DNA of 64,000 nt from Synechocystis sp. PCC 6714 (lineage in GTDB: Bacteria; Cyanobacteriota; Cyanobacteriia; Cyanobacteriales; Microcystaceae): contig NZ_CP007542.1 in NCBI RefSeq assembly GCF_000478825.2, forward strand, positions 1,612,001 through 1,676,000, written 5' to 3'. The position numbers were made by a program, and so were the translations under genes. Shown here one piece after another: positions 44,741 through 55,005 of this stretch. How positions within the stretch are numbered: position 1 is the first letter of the stretch; each line of letters starts with the position of its first letter. The notes below the pieces were generated by a model, which ran no database searches, had not been told where the DNA came from, and worked only from the letters and a program-made list of their open reading frames with translations.

Positions 44741-45625
44741 TCAACCAAGAAAAAAGCTGACTAAAATTGCCCTTTGTTCTAGCAAAATTTCCCCTAAAAA
44801 AATCAGTCCCACCAGGGTAAACAAAATTCCCATACCCTTTTCCCATATGGCCTGGGGTAGTTTCCTGGCTACCCAAGACCCCAATTGACCGCCAATGACA
44901 ACTCCAGGGGCGGTAAACACGACAATACTGAGCACCAAAGACCAGGAATCATCCCCGGCTTGGATAAATTTGACAGCATGGCCAACGGAAGCGGCTAGGG
45001 CGGTGATAGCAACGGTGAAGACACTGGTGGCCACCGCCACAGCATTGGGAATACGACAACGTTGGATCAGAAAATAGCCGTTCATTTCTCCCAAACCGGT
45101 GGATACCATGCCTAAAAATAAAGCTCCGATCGCCGCTAACAATTGGCCCTGGGAGGGATCGGGGATGTGATAGTGAAAGATTTCGCCGGATTTAGCCGTT
45201 AGGGTAAAGGAATTTTCATTCAAGCTGACCATCTCGTTTTCCAGCCCTTTGGGTTCCCCACCATGGACTGGCCAGAGAAAACCAATGGCGATCGCCAATA
45301 GACCCAGAGCTAAAATGCCCCGTAGAAAAATATCCGGTATAAATTGTCCCACCCAAGTGCCGAACAGGGCCAAGGGAATGGTAACCATTAACAACATACG
45401 ACCCAGACGGTAATCGATTAATCCCCGCCGAAAATAGGCATAAACCCCACTGCTAAACCCAAACACCTCCGTAATTAAACCCGTAGCGACCGCCACATCC
45501 ACCGGTAACCGTAGGCCAATTATCAACAGAGGCGTAAAAAATGTTGCACCCTCTACCCCAGAAGCCATGGCAACGGTAGCAATGGTAATGGCAACGGGAA
45601 ACATGAACCAATAATCGAAATCCAT
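44741..45625 (-). CDS. TauE/SafE family sulfite exporter-like permease
   Basis: 294 residues with eight or so membrane segments: VAITIATVAMASGVEGATFFTPLLIIGLRLPVDVAVATGLITEVFGFSSG is the family's first repeat, and LLAAIGALFLGMVSTGLGEMNGYFLIQRCRIPNAVAVATSVFTVAITALAAS is the second. The internal soluble loop between them (KGLENEMVSLNENSFTLTAKSG) is unusual. Family members export sulfite, taurine or other anions; substrate unknown. Confidence 0.82.
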   Translation of the reverse strand: MDFDYWFMFPVAITIATVAMASGVEGATFFTPLLIIGLRLPVDVAVATGLITEVFGFSSGVYAYFRRGLIDYRLGRMLLMVTIPLALFGTWVGQFIPDIFLRGILALGLLAIAIGFLWPVHGGEPKGLENEMVSLNENSFTLTAKSGEIFHYHIPDPSQGQLLAAIGALFLGMVSTGLGEMNGYFLIQRCRIPNAVAVATSVFTVAITALAASVGHAVKFIQAGDDSWSLVLSIVVFTAPGVVIGGQLGSWVARKLPQAIWEKGMGILFTLVGLIFLGEILLEQRAILVSFFLG

Positions 45626-45644
45626 CAGACTTAAGGAAAAAATT

Positions 45645-46562
45645 CTACAAATTCATCCAGCCTTCGGTCACTAGTACTGATCGTCCGGCCACTCTGACAG
45701 TGGTAATGCTTTGATTTTCTTTGATCACCGTTAACTGCAATTGACTGGGACGACCCAATTCAACGCCTTGCTCAATCTGCCAACGGAAAGTACCGCATTC
45801 TCTCAGGCGATCGCCAAGGTAACCCCCCAGGGCCGCCACTGCCGAGCCGGTGGCCGGATCCTCTGTAATGCCTAAACCGGGGGCAAACATCCGCCCGTAG
45901 ATTAACCGGTTATCCAATAAAGCTAGCGGAGGTTCCGCCGGAGCCAAGCAGTAGACACAGTGGGCCCAATGATTCGCCAATAGATCTTGCCAAACCAACT
46001 GATTAAACTTAATCGCTGCCAACGCTTCCCGGTTTATTAGGGGCACAAACAAAAATGGCAAGCCACAGGAATAGGCCTGTGCTCCATAATCCCCCTTTTG
46101 TAGCTGATCAACCGATAACCCCAAAAGAGTAGCCAAAGCCTCGCAGGATGGAACGGAACTTTGGCTATGGGGTAATTGGGCCACAGTCAATTCCGTTTGC
46201 CCTAACTTTTCCTGGTGGTAGTAGAGAGTAACCGGCACCAAACCCACCGGCTCCTCCAACTGCCAAGACACCCTGGGCAATAAAGGGCTGGGGGGATGCA
46301 GCAAGCCCAATAGATAAGCAGCGCCAATGGTGGGATGTCCCGCAAAATCTAACTCTGTTTTGGGGGTAAAAATCCGCAGGCGAAATTTTCCTTGGTCTGT
46401 GACCGGCGGCAGAACGAACACCGTTTCTGAATAGTTGATTTCCGCCGCAATGTTCTGCATCTGCTCCGGAGTTAAACCTTGGGCATCGGGAAAAACCGCC
46501 AGGGGATTACCGCCAAAAATCCGGTCGGTGAATACGTCCAGAGTGAAAAAACCGTAGCGCAT
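45645..46562 (-). CDS. PhzF-family isomerase/epimerase
   Basis: 305 residues, typical PhzF length. N-terminal [27 protein letters not shown], the catalytic glutamate in NYSETVFV (~45), [15 protein letters not shown] (FAGHP ~75) and C-terminal [16 protein letters not shown]. Two-fold symmetric fold. PhzF isomerises a phenazine precursor, but most cyanobacterial homologues have no known substrate. Ends 20 bases from the TauE-family gene's start (both minus), suggesting a shared transcript. Confidence 0.85.
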   Translation of the reverse strand: MRYGFFTLDVFTDRIFGGNPLAVFPDAQGLTPEQMQNIAAEINYSETVFVLPPVTDQGKFRLRIFTPKTELDFAGHPTIGAAYLLGLLHPPSPLLPRVSWQLEEPVGLVPVTLYYHQEKLGQTELTVAQLPHSQSSVPSCEALATLLGLSVDQLQKGDYGAQAYSCGLPFLFVPLINREALAAIKFNQLVWQDLLANHWAHCVYCLAPAEPPLALLDNRLIYGRMFAPGLGITEDPATGSAVAALGGYLGDRLRECGTFRWQIEQGVELGRPSQLQLTVIKENQSITTVRVAGRSVLVTEGWMNL

Positions 46563-46704
46563 AGAACTAGTGGGGATGGAAGAAAGGAGTAGATGAGGAT
46601 GTAAACTTTTATTTCTGTATAAAATGTTACAAAATTTTGTGTTATAAATATTGAAGAGGGTAATTAACCAAAACTTTTTTCAGCAATCACCAGAGGTATT
46701 AACT

Positions 46705-46902
46705 ATGTCTACCCAACAACAAGCCCGCGCTCTCATGATGCGCCACCACCAGTTCATCAAAAACCGTCAGCAATCCCTATTGTCCCGGGCGGCCGCCGAA
46801 ATCGGTGTGCAAGCGGAAAAAGATTTTTGGACCACTGTACAGGGTAAACCCCAATCCAGTTTCCGTGAGACCTATGATCGCAGCAGTGCTTCCCTAAGCT
46901 AG
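46705..46902 (+). CDS. Small conserved-looking cyanobacterial protein
   Basis: 65 residues from ATG 46705, with GAGGT 9 bases upstream. Sequence begins STQQQARALMMRHHQFIKNRQQSLLSRAAAEIGVQAEKDFWTTVQGKP and ends in a Ser-rich tail. Two amphipathic helices are likely. The longer frame from 46651 has no ribosome site. No name can be given; its own promoter region (AT-rich, 46563-46650) is shared with the divergent PhzF gene. Confidence 0.6.
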   Translation: MSTQQQARALMMRHHQFIKNRQQSLLSRAAAEIGVQAEKDFWTTVQGKPQSSFRETYDRSSASLS

Positions 46903-46992
46903 TCCAAGCTATTATTGCGACCTTTGAAATATACCGTAGGGCAGACAGGAGTGGACCTCCGTGGTGGAGTAAACATCTGGGCAGACAAAACA

Positions 46993-48333
46993 TCATTCCC
47001 CAGTAATGGCTAATCCTTCCACCCAAACCCGGGGACACACTCCCCCTGGGGTAACCTCCGCCTCCGGTTCCAAATAAACAATGCTTTTTAGAACTTCTAG
47101 AAAGTCCCCCGCCACTGTGGCCGCATCAATACTCTGCTTTTCCCCTTGATTGACTAACCAACCATCAAAGGGTAGAGAAAATGAGCCTTGGAGGGAATTG
47201 ACCCCGGCGTGGAGCGCTTGGAGTTTGTCTATATAAACCACGTTTTCTGCTTGATCTAGGCTGTAGCTTTTTTCGGCAGTTTTCTCGCTGTACAAATGGT
47301 AAAAGTGGGCCCCAACGGTAATTTTGGCGCCGATGTTGGCATGGCCGGTGGGCTTGGTATTAAACCGCTTTGCCGTACCGGCACTATGCAGTAAGCCGGT
47401 CAAAATCCCGTTTCTGACAATGTCCACTCTCCGGGTGGGGGTTCCTTCGCCGTCAAAGCGTTCCGCAGAAATATTGCCTGGGTGCAGAGCATCATCACTG
47501 ATACAGAGCAGTTCGCTGGCGATCGCCGTGCCGAGGGTTTCCTTGGTGGCCAGGGATTGCTTATCGAGAATGCTTTGGGCATTGTAAAGATTAGAAAAAG
47601 CACCGAGCAAACTTAAAAAAGCCCGGGGGGAAAAGACGACGGTGTATTTACCGGTGGGAATGGGGTAATAATCCAGATGGCTGAGGGTTTTCTCTTTAAC
47701 TGTTTGTAAGCAACCGTCAATGTCGAGGCTGGCCAAATCCCGGCTGATTTTCATTTCTCCGGCACTGCGGGGCTTTTTGCCTTCCTGTTCTGCCCGACTG
47801 TAGAGGTATATGGAAGCGTAGGAACGGGCCTCATAACGTTTAGCCCCAGCACTGTTGAGGTAAAATCGCTCCGTGGTCTGTTCCGATAAACCGTTGTAGG
47901 GCACCCCGATGATGGCAGGATGGCTGGCCAATAAATCCTGCTCAGCTTTAACTAGAGTGGCAATCAAATCCCCCATGGAAGCTGGTTCCGCCACTTCATT
48001 TTCGGGTCCGGCAATGGGTACTTGGGCTTCGGGGCTAAAATCGGGAATATTGTCTATAACGCCAAAGGCACTGGCTTCGGCGGCGGTTTCCAGGGCTAAA
48101 CTAATGCCAGCTTGATCTAAATCCGTGGTGCTGGTTACCCCCACCAAACCCTTTTCGTTCCAGACCCGCACAATCACACTGGCTCGGTTTGACGCTTCCA
48201 CCTGCTTCGGTTCCCCAGAATCCACCTCCACTCCGGCATCATCCACAGAAGAACCGTAGATATCGTATTGTTTAATTCCCAGTGCAGCGGCGCCCTGGTG
48301 GGCATGGTCGGCGATCGCCTGAATATCGAGCAT
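46993..48333 (-). CDS. TldD/PmbA family metalloprotease subunit
   Basis: 446 residues. Members work as TldD-TldE(PmbA) heterodimers that degrade unfolded peptides and mature modified peptides. This chain has the TldE features: GSSVDDAGVEVDSGEPKQVEASNRASVIVRVWNEKG near the N-terminus, YSRAEQEGKKPRSAG, and the C-terminal SLDQAENVVYIDKLQALHAGVNSLQGSFSLPFDGWLVNQGEKQ. The HExxxH metal site of TldD is absent, consistent with the non-catalytic partner. No tldD is adjacent. Confidence 0.85.
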   Translation of the reverse strand: MLDIQAIADHAHQGAAALGIKQYDIYGSSVDDAGVEVDSGEPKQVEASNRASVIVRVWNEKGLVGVTSTTDLDQAGISLALETAAEASAFGVIDNIPDFSPEAQVPIAGPENEVAEPASMGDLIATLVKAEQDLLASHPAIIGVPYNGLSEQTTERFYLNSAGAKRYEARSYASIYLYSRAEQEGKKPRSAGEMKISRDLASLDIDGCLQTVKEKTLSHLDYYPIPTGKYTVVFSPRAFLSLLGAFSNLYNAQSILDKQSLATKETLGTAIASELLCISDDALHPGNISAERFDGEGTPTRRVDIVRNGILTGLLHSAGTAKRFNTKPTGHANIGAKITVGAHFYHLYSEKTAEKSYSLDQAENVVYIDKLQALHAGVNSLQGSFSLPFDGWLVNQGEKQSIDAATVAGDFLEVLKSIVYLEPEAEVTPGGVCPRVWVEGLAITGE

Positions 48334-48417
48334 AATCTTGTCAATGGTGGACGGAACAATTCCAATTTAGCGAATGCACGGGGTCGAAAGCTATCAATCC
48401 TCGGCGAGAAAGGGTTT

Positions 48418-49257
48418 TTAGCTCAGGCTCAAAAATTTATCCAGGGCACTGATCACACTGGGGGGCCAACGGCGAATCTGTTTAACCCAGTCCAGATCTT
48501 GGTAGCGGCTATCTACCCCCACAGCGGCCACCCAATTACTTTCCGCTTCCCCCTGTTGTCCCTCCACCCAGAGCACAGCGGTGAGGGCGGCTCGCATATC
48601 GGCAAACATGGGATATTTTTTCACCAGACGACGCATGGTTTGAATGGCTTCTTCCTTTTGCCCCAATTCGTACAACGCTAGGGCAGTATTAGCTTGGGCA
48701 AAGGCAAAATTAGGGGCGATCGCCGTTGCTTGCTGGAAATCTTCCAGGGCACTGGCCCAATTCCCCAGACCACCTTCCGCATTACCCCGATTGTTATAGG
48801 CAAAGGCATCTTCCGGGTTAACGGCCAAAACCCGGTTATAGTCGGCGATGGCGGCTTTGAATTCCCCTTTGGCTTCCAATGCAGTGCCCCGGTTGAGGTA
48901 AGGATCCGCTTGTTCCGGTGCCAACTCAATGGCCTGATTAAAATCGGCGATCGCCTCGTCCAATTTGTTTTGGCTGACCCGAGAATTGCCTCGATTGCTC
49001 CATACCGCAGCATTCTGGGGAAACTTTTCGATCAATTCCGTCCAATATTTCTCGGCGGTGACAAAATCCCCCACTTCAGTGGCGGCAAAGGCTTGCTCGG
49101 TCAGCCTATCTCCCACTTCTAACTGTTCATCGGTGATGGGAATGGGACCTTCCGTTGCCCAGACTGGGGAAGGAAAAAATAACAACAAACCTACCAGCAC
49201 CATCCCCCATAGGGAAGGGATAAGCAAAGGAAAATATTTTCGTAGAAGGGAAAGCAT
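48418..49257 (-). CDS. Exported TPR repeat protein
   Basis: 279 residues from ATG 49257. Signal or anchor segment LLIPSLWGMVLVGLLLFFPSPVWA. At least four TPR units follow: ADEAIADFNQAIELAPEQADPYLNRGTALEAKG, FKAAIADYNRVLAVNPEDAFAYNNRG, WASALEDFQQATAIAPNFAFAQANTALALYELG, EAIQTMRRLVKKYP. Probably lumenal or periplasmic scaffold. It is adjacent to and co-directional with the PmbA-like gene, as I recall for Sll0886-Sll0887 in PCC 6803. Confidence 0.82.
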   Translation of the reverse strand: MLSLLRKYFPLLIPSLWGMVLVGLLLFFPSPVWATEGPIPITDEQLEVGDRLTEQAFAATEVGDFVTAEKYWTELIEKFPQNAAVWSNRGNSRVSQNKLDEAIADFNQAIELAPEQADPYLNRGTALEAKGEFKAAIADYNRVLAVNPEDAFAYNNRGNAEGGLGNWASALEDFQQATAIAPNFAFAQANTALALYELGQKEEAIQTMRRLVKKYPMFADMRAALTAVLWVEGQQGEAESNWVAAVGVDSRYQDLDWVKQIRRWPPSVISALDKFLSLS

Positions 49258-49354
49258 TAAGAAATCTGGGATTGGGAATGGGATCAAAGGGATGCAACCC
49301 ATTGTAAATTTTCTGCGTGGAAATCTTCAAATTATCGTTCCCAGTGAACTTGAC

Positions 49355-49403
49355 GTCCGACCAACCAGACGGTATCTTTAGAATGTCCAACCAACCGGAC
49401 GGT
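49355..49403. promoter_or_regulatory. Two TetR-type operator repeats
   Basis: GTCCGACCAACCAGACGGT (49355-49373) and GTCCAACCAACCGGACGGT (49385-49403) are direct repeats, 30 bases apart from start to start. Each holds an inverted core, GTCC-N8-GGAC in the second copy and GTCC-N8-AGAC in the first. They lie 67-115 bases before the TetR gene start and between divergent genes, as expected for autoregulation. Confidence 0.75.
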
Positions 49404-49469
49404 TTAACTACGCCCAAATCCACCGTTATCTCAGGTGCTGGGAGTTACATTATCTTCAGGTTTCGAGAA

Positions 49470-50033
49470 ATGGTCGCCATCAAAAGAACTCGTTCTAAGT
49501 CCATCCAACCCAGCCAATTACTAGCCGCGGCTAATAAAGTCATCGTTAGTCAAGGGGTGGACGCACTCACCTTGGATGCGGTTGCTAGCGAAGCAGGGGT
49601 GAGCAAAGGCGGACTATTACACTACTTTCCCACCAAGGAGGCTTTAATTGCCGGCATGGTTCAGCAGGCCCTAGACAAGTTTGTTGAAACATTGCATCGG
49701 GAACTTGCCAACGATCTAGCACCCAATACCCCAGGACATTGGGTTAGGGCCTATATTCGAGCCTCAGCGCTAGACGACCAAGAAAATTATGAGATCCATT
49801 TCAACTTGCTAGCCGCAAACTTTACCAATCCCGAATTGTTAGAGCCAATGCGGCATTTTTGGCAAGAGTGCCATGGCCAGATCATGGCTAGCGGCCTCGA
49901 TCCGGCTGTCGCTACCGTGATTCGATTAGCCATGGATGGTCTGTGGTTAACCCATTTGCATAGCTTTGCGCCCCTGGAAGAACCTCTACGATCCCAAGTC
50001 ATTGCAACCGCTCTAAAACTGGCCCAACCATAG
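49470..50033 (+). CDS. TetR-family transcription repressor
   Basis: 187 residues from ATG 49470. HTH: RSKSIQPSQLLAAANKVIVSQGVDALTLDAVASEAGVSKGGLLHYFPTKEALIAGMVQQAL, a full TetR DNA-binding domain (~5-60). The ligand domain (~70-187) is short and helical. The repeated operators upstream and the MATE exporter gene 133 bases downstream fit a drug-responsive repressor that controls itself and the exporter. Ligand unknown. Confidence 0.9.
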   Translation: MVAIKRTRSKSIQPSQLLAAANKVIVSQGVDALTLDAVASEAGVSKGGLLHYFPTKEALIAGMVQQALDKFVETLHRELANDLAPNTPGHWVRAYIRASALDDQENYEIHFNLLAANFTNPELLEPMRHFWQECHGQIMASGLDPAVATVIRLAMDGLWLTHLHSFAPLEEPLRSQVIATALKLAQP

Positions 50034-50166
50034 TCCCCTCGTTTTTCATCTTTTTTCGACGTTTGTCGAATGGCTTTTACTGTTTGTTCATTGCTCTAGA
50101 GGATGCCTTTAGAGAAAATTTGTTTTGTCATATTTAATAACTATCTTGGTTCTTTGGGTCAATGCT

Positions 50167-51552
50167 ATGACAGGTATTTCAGTGCGATTTGGCATGCAAG
50201 CAGAAGCCCGTGAATTTCTCAAATTAGCAGTGCCCCTGGCCGGTGCCCAAATAGCTCAGGCGGCAACGGGATTTGTCGATACCGTCATGATGGGTTGGAT
50301 GGGGCAGGATGTACTTGCGGCAGGGGGGTTGGCCACCATGATCTTTATGGCATTTATGATGACTGGGGTGGGATTAATCTCCGGGGTCAGTCCCCTAGTA
50401 GCAGAGGCCTATGGAGCTGGCCAAACCCGACGCATTGGTCAATTAACTCGTCAAGGCCTATGGATTGTACTACTGTTATCAATTCCAGGAATGCTGTTTA
50501 TAACCCATCTTAACGGACTGATGCACTGGTCTGGCCAGGCTGAAAAAACCATCCTTCTTTCAGATTCCTACTTGAATGTGATGGCGTGGGGTTTGTTTCC
50601 GGCGATCGCCTTTGCTACGCTCAGAGGCTGTATTATTGCCCTTTCCCAAGCGCGGCCGATAATGCTGATTGTAATCGCGGCGACTTTGTTTAATATCCTT
50701 GGCAACTATGTTTTGGGATTTGGCAAATTGGGGTTTCCTGCACTAGGAATTACCGGTTTAGCCATTGCAAGTATCAGTGCCCATTGGATTATGTTTCTGT
50801 CATTGCTGGTTTATCTGCTTTGGCACAAACCACTCTATCAATATTCCCTGTTTCACTCTCTCCACCATTTAAAGCCAAGCATTCTTCGACAGCTACTTTG
50901 GGTCGGAGGTCCCATTGGTATCGCCGCCGTTTTGGAGTATGGGCTGTACCTAACGGCTAGCTTTTTTATGGGGGCCCTAGGAACACCGATTTTAGCGGCT
51001 CATCAAGTAGTGTCTCAAACTGTCCTTGTTCTATTTATGGTTCCTTTGGCCATGTCCTATGCGGCCACTGTTAGGGTCGGGCAATGGTTTGGTCAACAGG
51101 ATTGGCCACAAATTCGACAGGCGGCCTTGGTGAGCATTGGCTTGGCGGTGTTATTTATGCTGACCGCTGGCATCGCTCTATTTGCTTATCCCCATCAAAT
51201 TATTGGACTATATCTTGATCTCGATAACCCCGCCAATGCGGAGGCTTTAGACATCAGTATTTCAATTATGAAGATTGCAGCTTTTGGACTGGTCTTGGAC
51301 GGGTTACAAAGAACAGCCAACGGTGTTTTACAAGGACTGCAAGATACCCGTATTCCAATGGTGCTTGGCACAATCGCCTATTGGGGCATTGGTTTAACCA
51401 CAAGTTATCTGTTGGGATTTCATACCCCTTTATCGGGCACAGGGGTTTGGATTGGAACATACATCGGCCTAGCGGCGGCATCAATTGCCTATTTGTGGCG
51501 ATTCCAGAAGGTCGTGGGGAGGAAAAAGTTTCTTCCCATTGCCCACCGCTGA
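50167..51552 (+). CDS. MATE family multidrug exporter
   Basis: 461 residues from ATG 50167 (a TTG at 50125 is also open). Twelve membrane segments, with MATE features FLKLAVPLAGAQIAQAATGFVDTVMMGWMG at the start, GLISGVSPLVAEAYGAGQ (~75), and LGTPILAAHQVVSQTVLVLFMVPLAMSYAATVRVGQWFGQ (~280-320). Exports cationic drugs in exchange for Na+ or H+. Probably controlled by the TetR repressor upstream. Confidence 0.9.
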   Translation: MTGISVRFGMQAEAREFLKLAVPLAGAQIAQAATGFVDTVMMGWMGQDVLAAGGLATMIFMAFMMTGVGLISGVSPLVAEAYGAGQTRRIGQLTRQGLWIVLLLSIPGMLFITHLNGLMHWSGQAEKTILLSDSYLNVMAWGLFPAIAFATLRGCIIALSQARPIMLIVIAATLFNILGNYVLGFGKLGFPALGITGLAIASISAHWIMFLSLLVYLLWHKPLYQYSLFHSLHHLKPSILRQLLWVGGPIGIAAVLEYGLYLTASFFMGALGTPILAAHQVVSQTVLVLFMVPLAMSYAATVRVGQWFGQQDWPQIRQAALVSIGLAVLFMLTAGIALFAYPHQIIGLYLDLDNPANAEALDISISIMKIAAFGLVLDGLQRTANGVLQGLQDTRIPMVLGTIAYWGIGLTTSYLLGFHTPLSGTGVWIGTYIGLAAASIAYLWRFQKVVGRKKFLPIAHR

Positions 51553-51581
51553 CCGGTGATTTTAAGCCGGATCGGAAAAAA

Positions 51582-52679
51582 TTAATTGCTCGTTGCTTCG
51601 GCTAACTCCGCCAATCGTTCCTGTTGATCCTGGGAAATACAGGATTCGATAATGGTGTGAATTTCCCCTTCCAGGGCCGTATTTAAATCAAAGTTACGTC
51701 CTAGACGGTGGTCGGTCACCCGGTTGTCCTTGTAATTATAAGTACGAATTTTCTCGGAACGGGAACCAGTCCCCACCTGCGATCGCCGATTGGAACTGAT
51801 GGCATCATTTTGTTCTTGGAGCATCATGTCATAGAGCTTGGCTCGGAGAATTTGCATTGCCCGTTCACGGTTTTGGAGCTGGGAACGTTCTTCAGTACAA
51901 AAAATGCGAATACCCGTGGGTTTATGGAACAAATCCACCGCCGTTTCCACCTTGTTAACGTTTTGTCCACCGGCCCCACCGGAGCGGGCCGTGCTCATTT
52001 CAATATCTTTGGGATCAATTTTTACTTCCACTTCATCCACTTCTGGCATGATAGCCACTGTGGCCGTGGAAGTGTGCACCCGACCCCCAGCCTCCGTCAC
52101 CGGTACCCGTTGCACCCGATGTACCCCAGCTTCGAATTTCAATTGGCTGTAAACCCGGTCTCCTTTAACTTCCAGAATAGCTTCCTTAAAGCCCCCCATA
52201 TCCGCCAAAGACTCACTCAACAGGCTAACTTTCCAGCCCTGACTCTCCGCATACCTGGTATACATGCGTACCAAATCTCCCGCCCAAATACTAGCTTCGT
52301 CCCCTCCGGTACCAGCGCGGATTTCCAACATAATATTTTTTTCATCGTTGGGATCCTTGGGCAAAAGTAAGATGGTGAGGCGTTTTTCTAGCTCCAGAAT
52401 GGAATTTTCCAACTCTCCCACTTCCAGTTGGGCCATTTCTCGCATTTCCGGGTCATTGGCCGACTCCTTGAGTATTTGACGGGCCCCTTTTAAATCTTCT
52501 TGGCTTCTTTTCCAAGCTTCAAAAGTATCAACGGTTTCTTCCAAAGATGAACGAGCCTTGGCCACCCTCTGCAATTCATCGGGGTTGGTGGCAATGTCCG
52601 GATCCGCCAGCATCCTAGTCAATTCTTGATAGGTCTGCTCCACAGACGCGAGTTTATCTAAGAGGTACGTTTCCGCCAT
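51582..52679 (-). CDS. prfA: Peptide chain release factor 1
   Basis: 365 residues, normal for RF1. The peptidyl-hydrolysis motif GGQ is in [19 protein letters not shown] (~235). [21 protein letters not shown], and [15 protein letters not shown] after FCTEERSQ, are RF1-like; the RF1-type stop codon region is present. It reads UAA and UAG. Order prfA-DUF3727-surE agrees with Synechocystis (from memory). Confidence 0.95.
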   Translation of the reverse strand: MAETYLLDKLASVEQTYQELTRMLADPDIATNPDELQRVAKARSSLEETVDTFEAWKRSQEDLKGARQILKESANDPEMREMAQLEVGELENSILELEKRLTILLLPKDPNDEKNIMLEIRAGTGGDEASIWAGDLVRMYTRYAESQGWKVSLLSESLADMGGFKEAILEVKGDRVYSQLKFEAGVHRVQRVPVTEAGGRVHTSTATVAIMPEVDEVEVKIDPKDIEMSTARSGGAGGQNVNKVETAVDLFHKPTGIRIFCTEERSQLQNRERAMQILRAKLYDMMLQEQNDAISSNRRSQVGTGSRSEKIRTYNYKDNRVTDHRLGRNFDLNTALEGEIHTIIESCISQDQQERLAELAEATSN

Positions 52680-52767
52680 GGTCTGCCTTGGGTCAAAATG
52701 CTCAGTCTTCTATTCTAACTCCCCTAAGACCCCCCTGGTTTTTACCACTGGATTGACTCTAAAGTGA

Positions 52768-53352
52768 TTAGTCCGCGTCTTCAAACAAAAGCTCTTCTAA
52801 AATGTGCTTTAGCTCGTCATTGTCGGGATGTACTAACTCAATTTGAGTTTCACTCACAGCTTTGGCAAGAAACAATAAAGGAGCCAGGGGGGTATAAATG
52901 CTATAGCGTTCCTCCTCATGGTAGAAACTAGCAAGAAACTGTAATTCTTCTTCTTCAATGTCCCCGTTGGGATCGTTTCCTTCAATTTCTAGGGTGAGAA
53001 TATCTTCATCTTCAATGGGAGGTAACTCGCCACTAACAGTAAGGGTATAGGCGGTATATTTTAAAGACAAGTCCAATTCTGCTAGTACAGCCTTAGCATC
53101 GGCAAAAATGCCACTAATCTCTTCTTGGTCTTCTAGTAAGATTGCTTCAACATCATCATTTTCGTCCTCATCTTCTTCCCAAGCAATAATGACTACTGGT
53201 ATATCAACGGGCATCAATAATAAGTATTGTGCATCCTCTTCTTCAAGAGAATTCTCCACGTAGCAATCCAAGGCCCGCCCTGCTTCGTCGTAGAGCGTTA
53301 TGCTATCGCTTTCATCCGGTTCATTTTCTTGATTAAATAAATAAGCAGACAT
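52768..53352 (-). CDS. DUF3727 family acidic protein
   Basis: 194 residues, very acidic (EEDEDENDDVEAILLEDQEE). ITLYDEAGRALDCYVENSLEEEDAQYLLLMPVDIPVVII and FLASFYHEEERYSIYTPLAPLLFLAKA are DUF1292/DUF3727-like features of cyanobacterial and plastid proteins. Some plant relatives are chloroplast proteins of unknown function. Lies between prfA and surE on the same strand. Confidence 0.78.
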   Translation of the reverse strand: MSAYLFNQENEPDESDSITLYDEAGRALDCYVENSLEEEDAQYLLLMPVDIPVVIIAWEEDEDENDDVEAILLEDQEEISGIFADAKAVLAELDLSLKYTAYTLTVSGELPPIEDEDILTLEIEGNDPNGDIEEEELQFLASFYHEEERYSIYTPLAPLLFLAKAVSETQIELVHPDNDELKHILEELLFEDAD

Positions 53353-53417
53353 ATAACTTAATAATATTATTGAGTATTAAGAGTATCACGGAAGAAGCGG
53401 ATATTTAAGCGGGGAGC

Positions 53418-54245
53418 TTAGTTGAAGTTTAAATGCTCTAACCAGTTGTTTTTTTCGATGGTGTTAACTCCGTTGATATCCGTAAGATTATATTGCAATG
53501 GGGTAATGGTGATGAAGTTATCTTGGCTAGCTTGCACATCGGTGGGAATGCGGCGGTTAAGACGAAGATAATCTGGTTGGGGAATTTCTTTGACCCTTTC
53601 CCCCGCAAGCCAGTAGTAGCGTTTTCCCCGGGGATCGTAGCGTTCTTCAAAGGTTTCGCTATAGCGTTGTAGTCCCTGGCGGGTGAGCTTGACCCCAGCA
53701 ATCTGATCCGCTGGCACCGCCGGAATATTAATGCTAAATAAAGTTGGTTCCCCCAACGGAGATCGCCAGAGATGTTGAACAAAGCAATTGGCAAAATCCG
53801 CGGCGGGTTGGAAATCGGTGGCGGTAAAGCTGACTAAACTCAAAGCAACGCTGGGGATACCTTCGATCAACCCCTCCATGGCGGCGGAAACTGTACCGGA
53901 ATATAAAACATCCGTGCCGAGGTTAGCACCGTGGTTAACCCCGGAAAGAACAAAATCCGGATAGTGGGGCATCACCGCGTGGAGGGCAAACTTCACACAG
54001 TCAGCGGGGGTGCCAGAACAGGACCAGGCCGTAATACGGGGGTCAAAGACATCCTCCACAATGCCCGCTCGAATTGGTCGATGGAGGGTCAGGCCATGGC
54101 CTGTGGCGGATCTTTCCCGGTCAGGACAGACCACTGTTACCCGGTGCCCTGCGGCGGCTAGGGTATTGGCCAGGGTACGTACCCCTTGGGAAAAAATACC
54201 ATCGTCGTTACTAACGAGCAGATTGAGGACCGGGGATGGGGTCAT
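53418..54245 (-). CDS. surE: 5'-nucleotidase SurE
   Basis: 275 residues. The metal and phosphate motifs are [15 protein letters not shown] (the SNDDG loop near residue 12), [22 protein letters not shown] (~80), [28 protein letters not shown] (~100). Dephosphorylates nucleoside monophosphates and is linked to stationary-phase survival. The C-terminus is slightly longer than the shortest homologues. Confidence 0.94.
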   Translation of the reverse strand: MTPSPVLNLLVSNDDGIFSQGVRTLANTLAAAGHRVTVVCPDRERSATGHGLTLHRPIRAGIVEDVFDPRITAWSCSGTPADCVKFALHAVMPHYPDFVLSGVNHGANLGTDVLYSGTVSAAMEGLIEGIPSVALSLVSFTATDFQPAADFANCFVQHLWRSPLGEPTLFSINIPAVPADQIAGVKLTRQGLQRYSETFEERYDPRGKRYYWLAGERVKEIPQPDYLRLNRRIPTDVQASQDNFITITPLQYNLTDINGVNTIEKNNWLEHLNFN

Positions 54246-54485
54246 AGGACACCAAAGAATCGAGATTGTGCCTTTCAGCCTTAACGATATCAGGCTATGT
54301 CCCCCTCTTTACCCTCCGGTTGATGGGGAAGGCCTCGGTCTAGATGGGAAAAATAAACTAATAAAAAGTAATTCTACTCCGGCGAAGTTGGGTGCCCGCA
54401 CAGGGGAAAAACCCAGAGTGGATTTGATAATTTTTGATTTTTGGCCAACAATTTTCAGAAGCTTCTATTTTGGTTTTATTGACAT

Positions 54486-54932
54486 ATGTGGATTAGTGCC
54501 ACCGTTGCGTATATTCATTACCTCAGTTTTATGGTTGCCTTCGGTGCTTTGGTCACAGAGGGTCTGACTCTGAAAAAAGAACCAACCCTAGAGGAGTCTT
54601 GGCGGCTAGTCATTGCGGATGGCATTTATGGCCTGTCCGCCACCGCAGTTTTGGTTACGGGTATTTTACGGGTGATGTATTTCGGCAAGGGCACTGATTA
54701 TTACCTGAGCCATCATATTTTCTTTGTTAAAGTGGGGCTTTTCATCGTAGTAGGATTATTATCCCTGTACCCCACTTTCTCTTTTCTCACTTGGATCAAA
54801 ACCCTGCGCGATCGCCAGGCCCCGGTGCTGGAAGAAGGAAAAGTATCTGTATTGCAATGGCTAATTCGGGGGGAATTGGTAGGTTTGGCCCTCATTCCCT
54901 TCACCGCCGCCCTACTGGCCCGGGGTTTATAG
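54486..54932 (+). CDS. DUF2214 family membrane protein
   Basis: 148 residues with four membrane helices: YIHYLSFMVAFGALVTEGLTL, GIYGLSATAVLVTGILRVMYF, HIFFVKVGLFIVVGLLSLYPTFSFLTW and the C-terminal LVGLALIPFTAALLAR. FGKGTDYYLSHHIFFVKVG between helices 2 and 3 is typical of DUF2214. Function unknown. The frame extends upstream but no ribosome site supports a longer start. Confidence 0.75.
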   Translation: MWISATVAYIHYLSFMVAFGALVTEGLTLKKEPTLEESWRLVIADGIYGLSATAVLVTGILRVMYFGKGTDYYLSHHIFFVKVGLFIVVGLLSLYPTFSFLTWIKTLRDRQAPVLEEGKVSVLQWLIRGELVGLALIPFTAALLARGL

Positions 54933-55005
54933 ACCCAAGCTTCTGAATAACAAGCCTACGCTCCGTTAAGGGTGTAATGGGCGTGGGCAATGCACCACCC
55001 AAGTT

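Noticed and set aside
53360-53371. Palindrome AATAATATTATT upstream of the DUF3727 gene
   Set aside because: Short AT palindromes arise easily by chance in an AT-rich spacer; no second copy or known regulator supports it.
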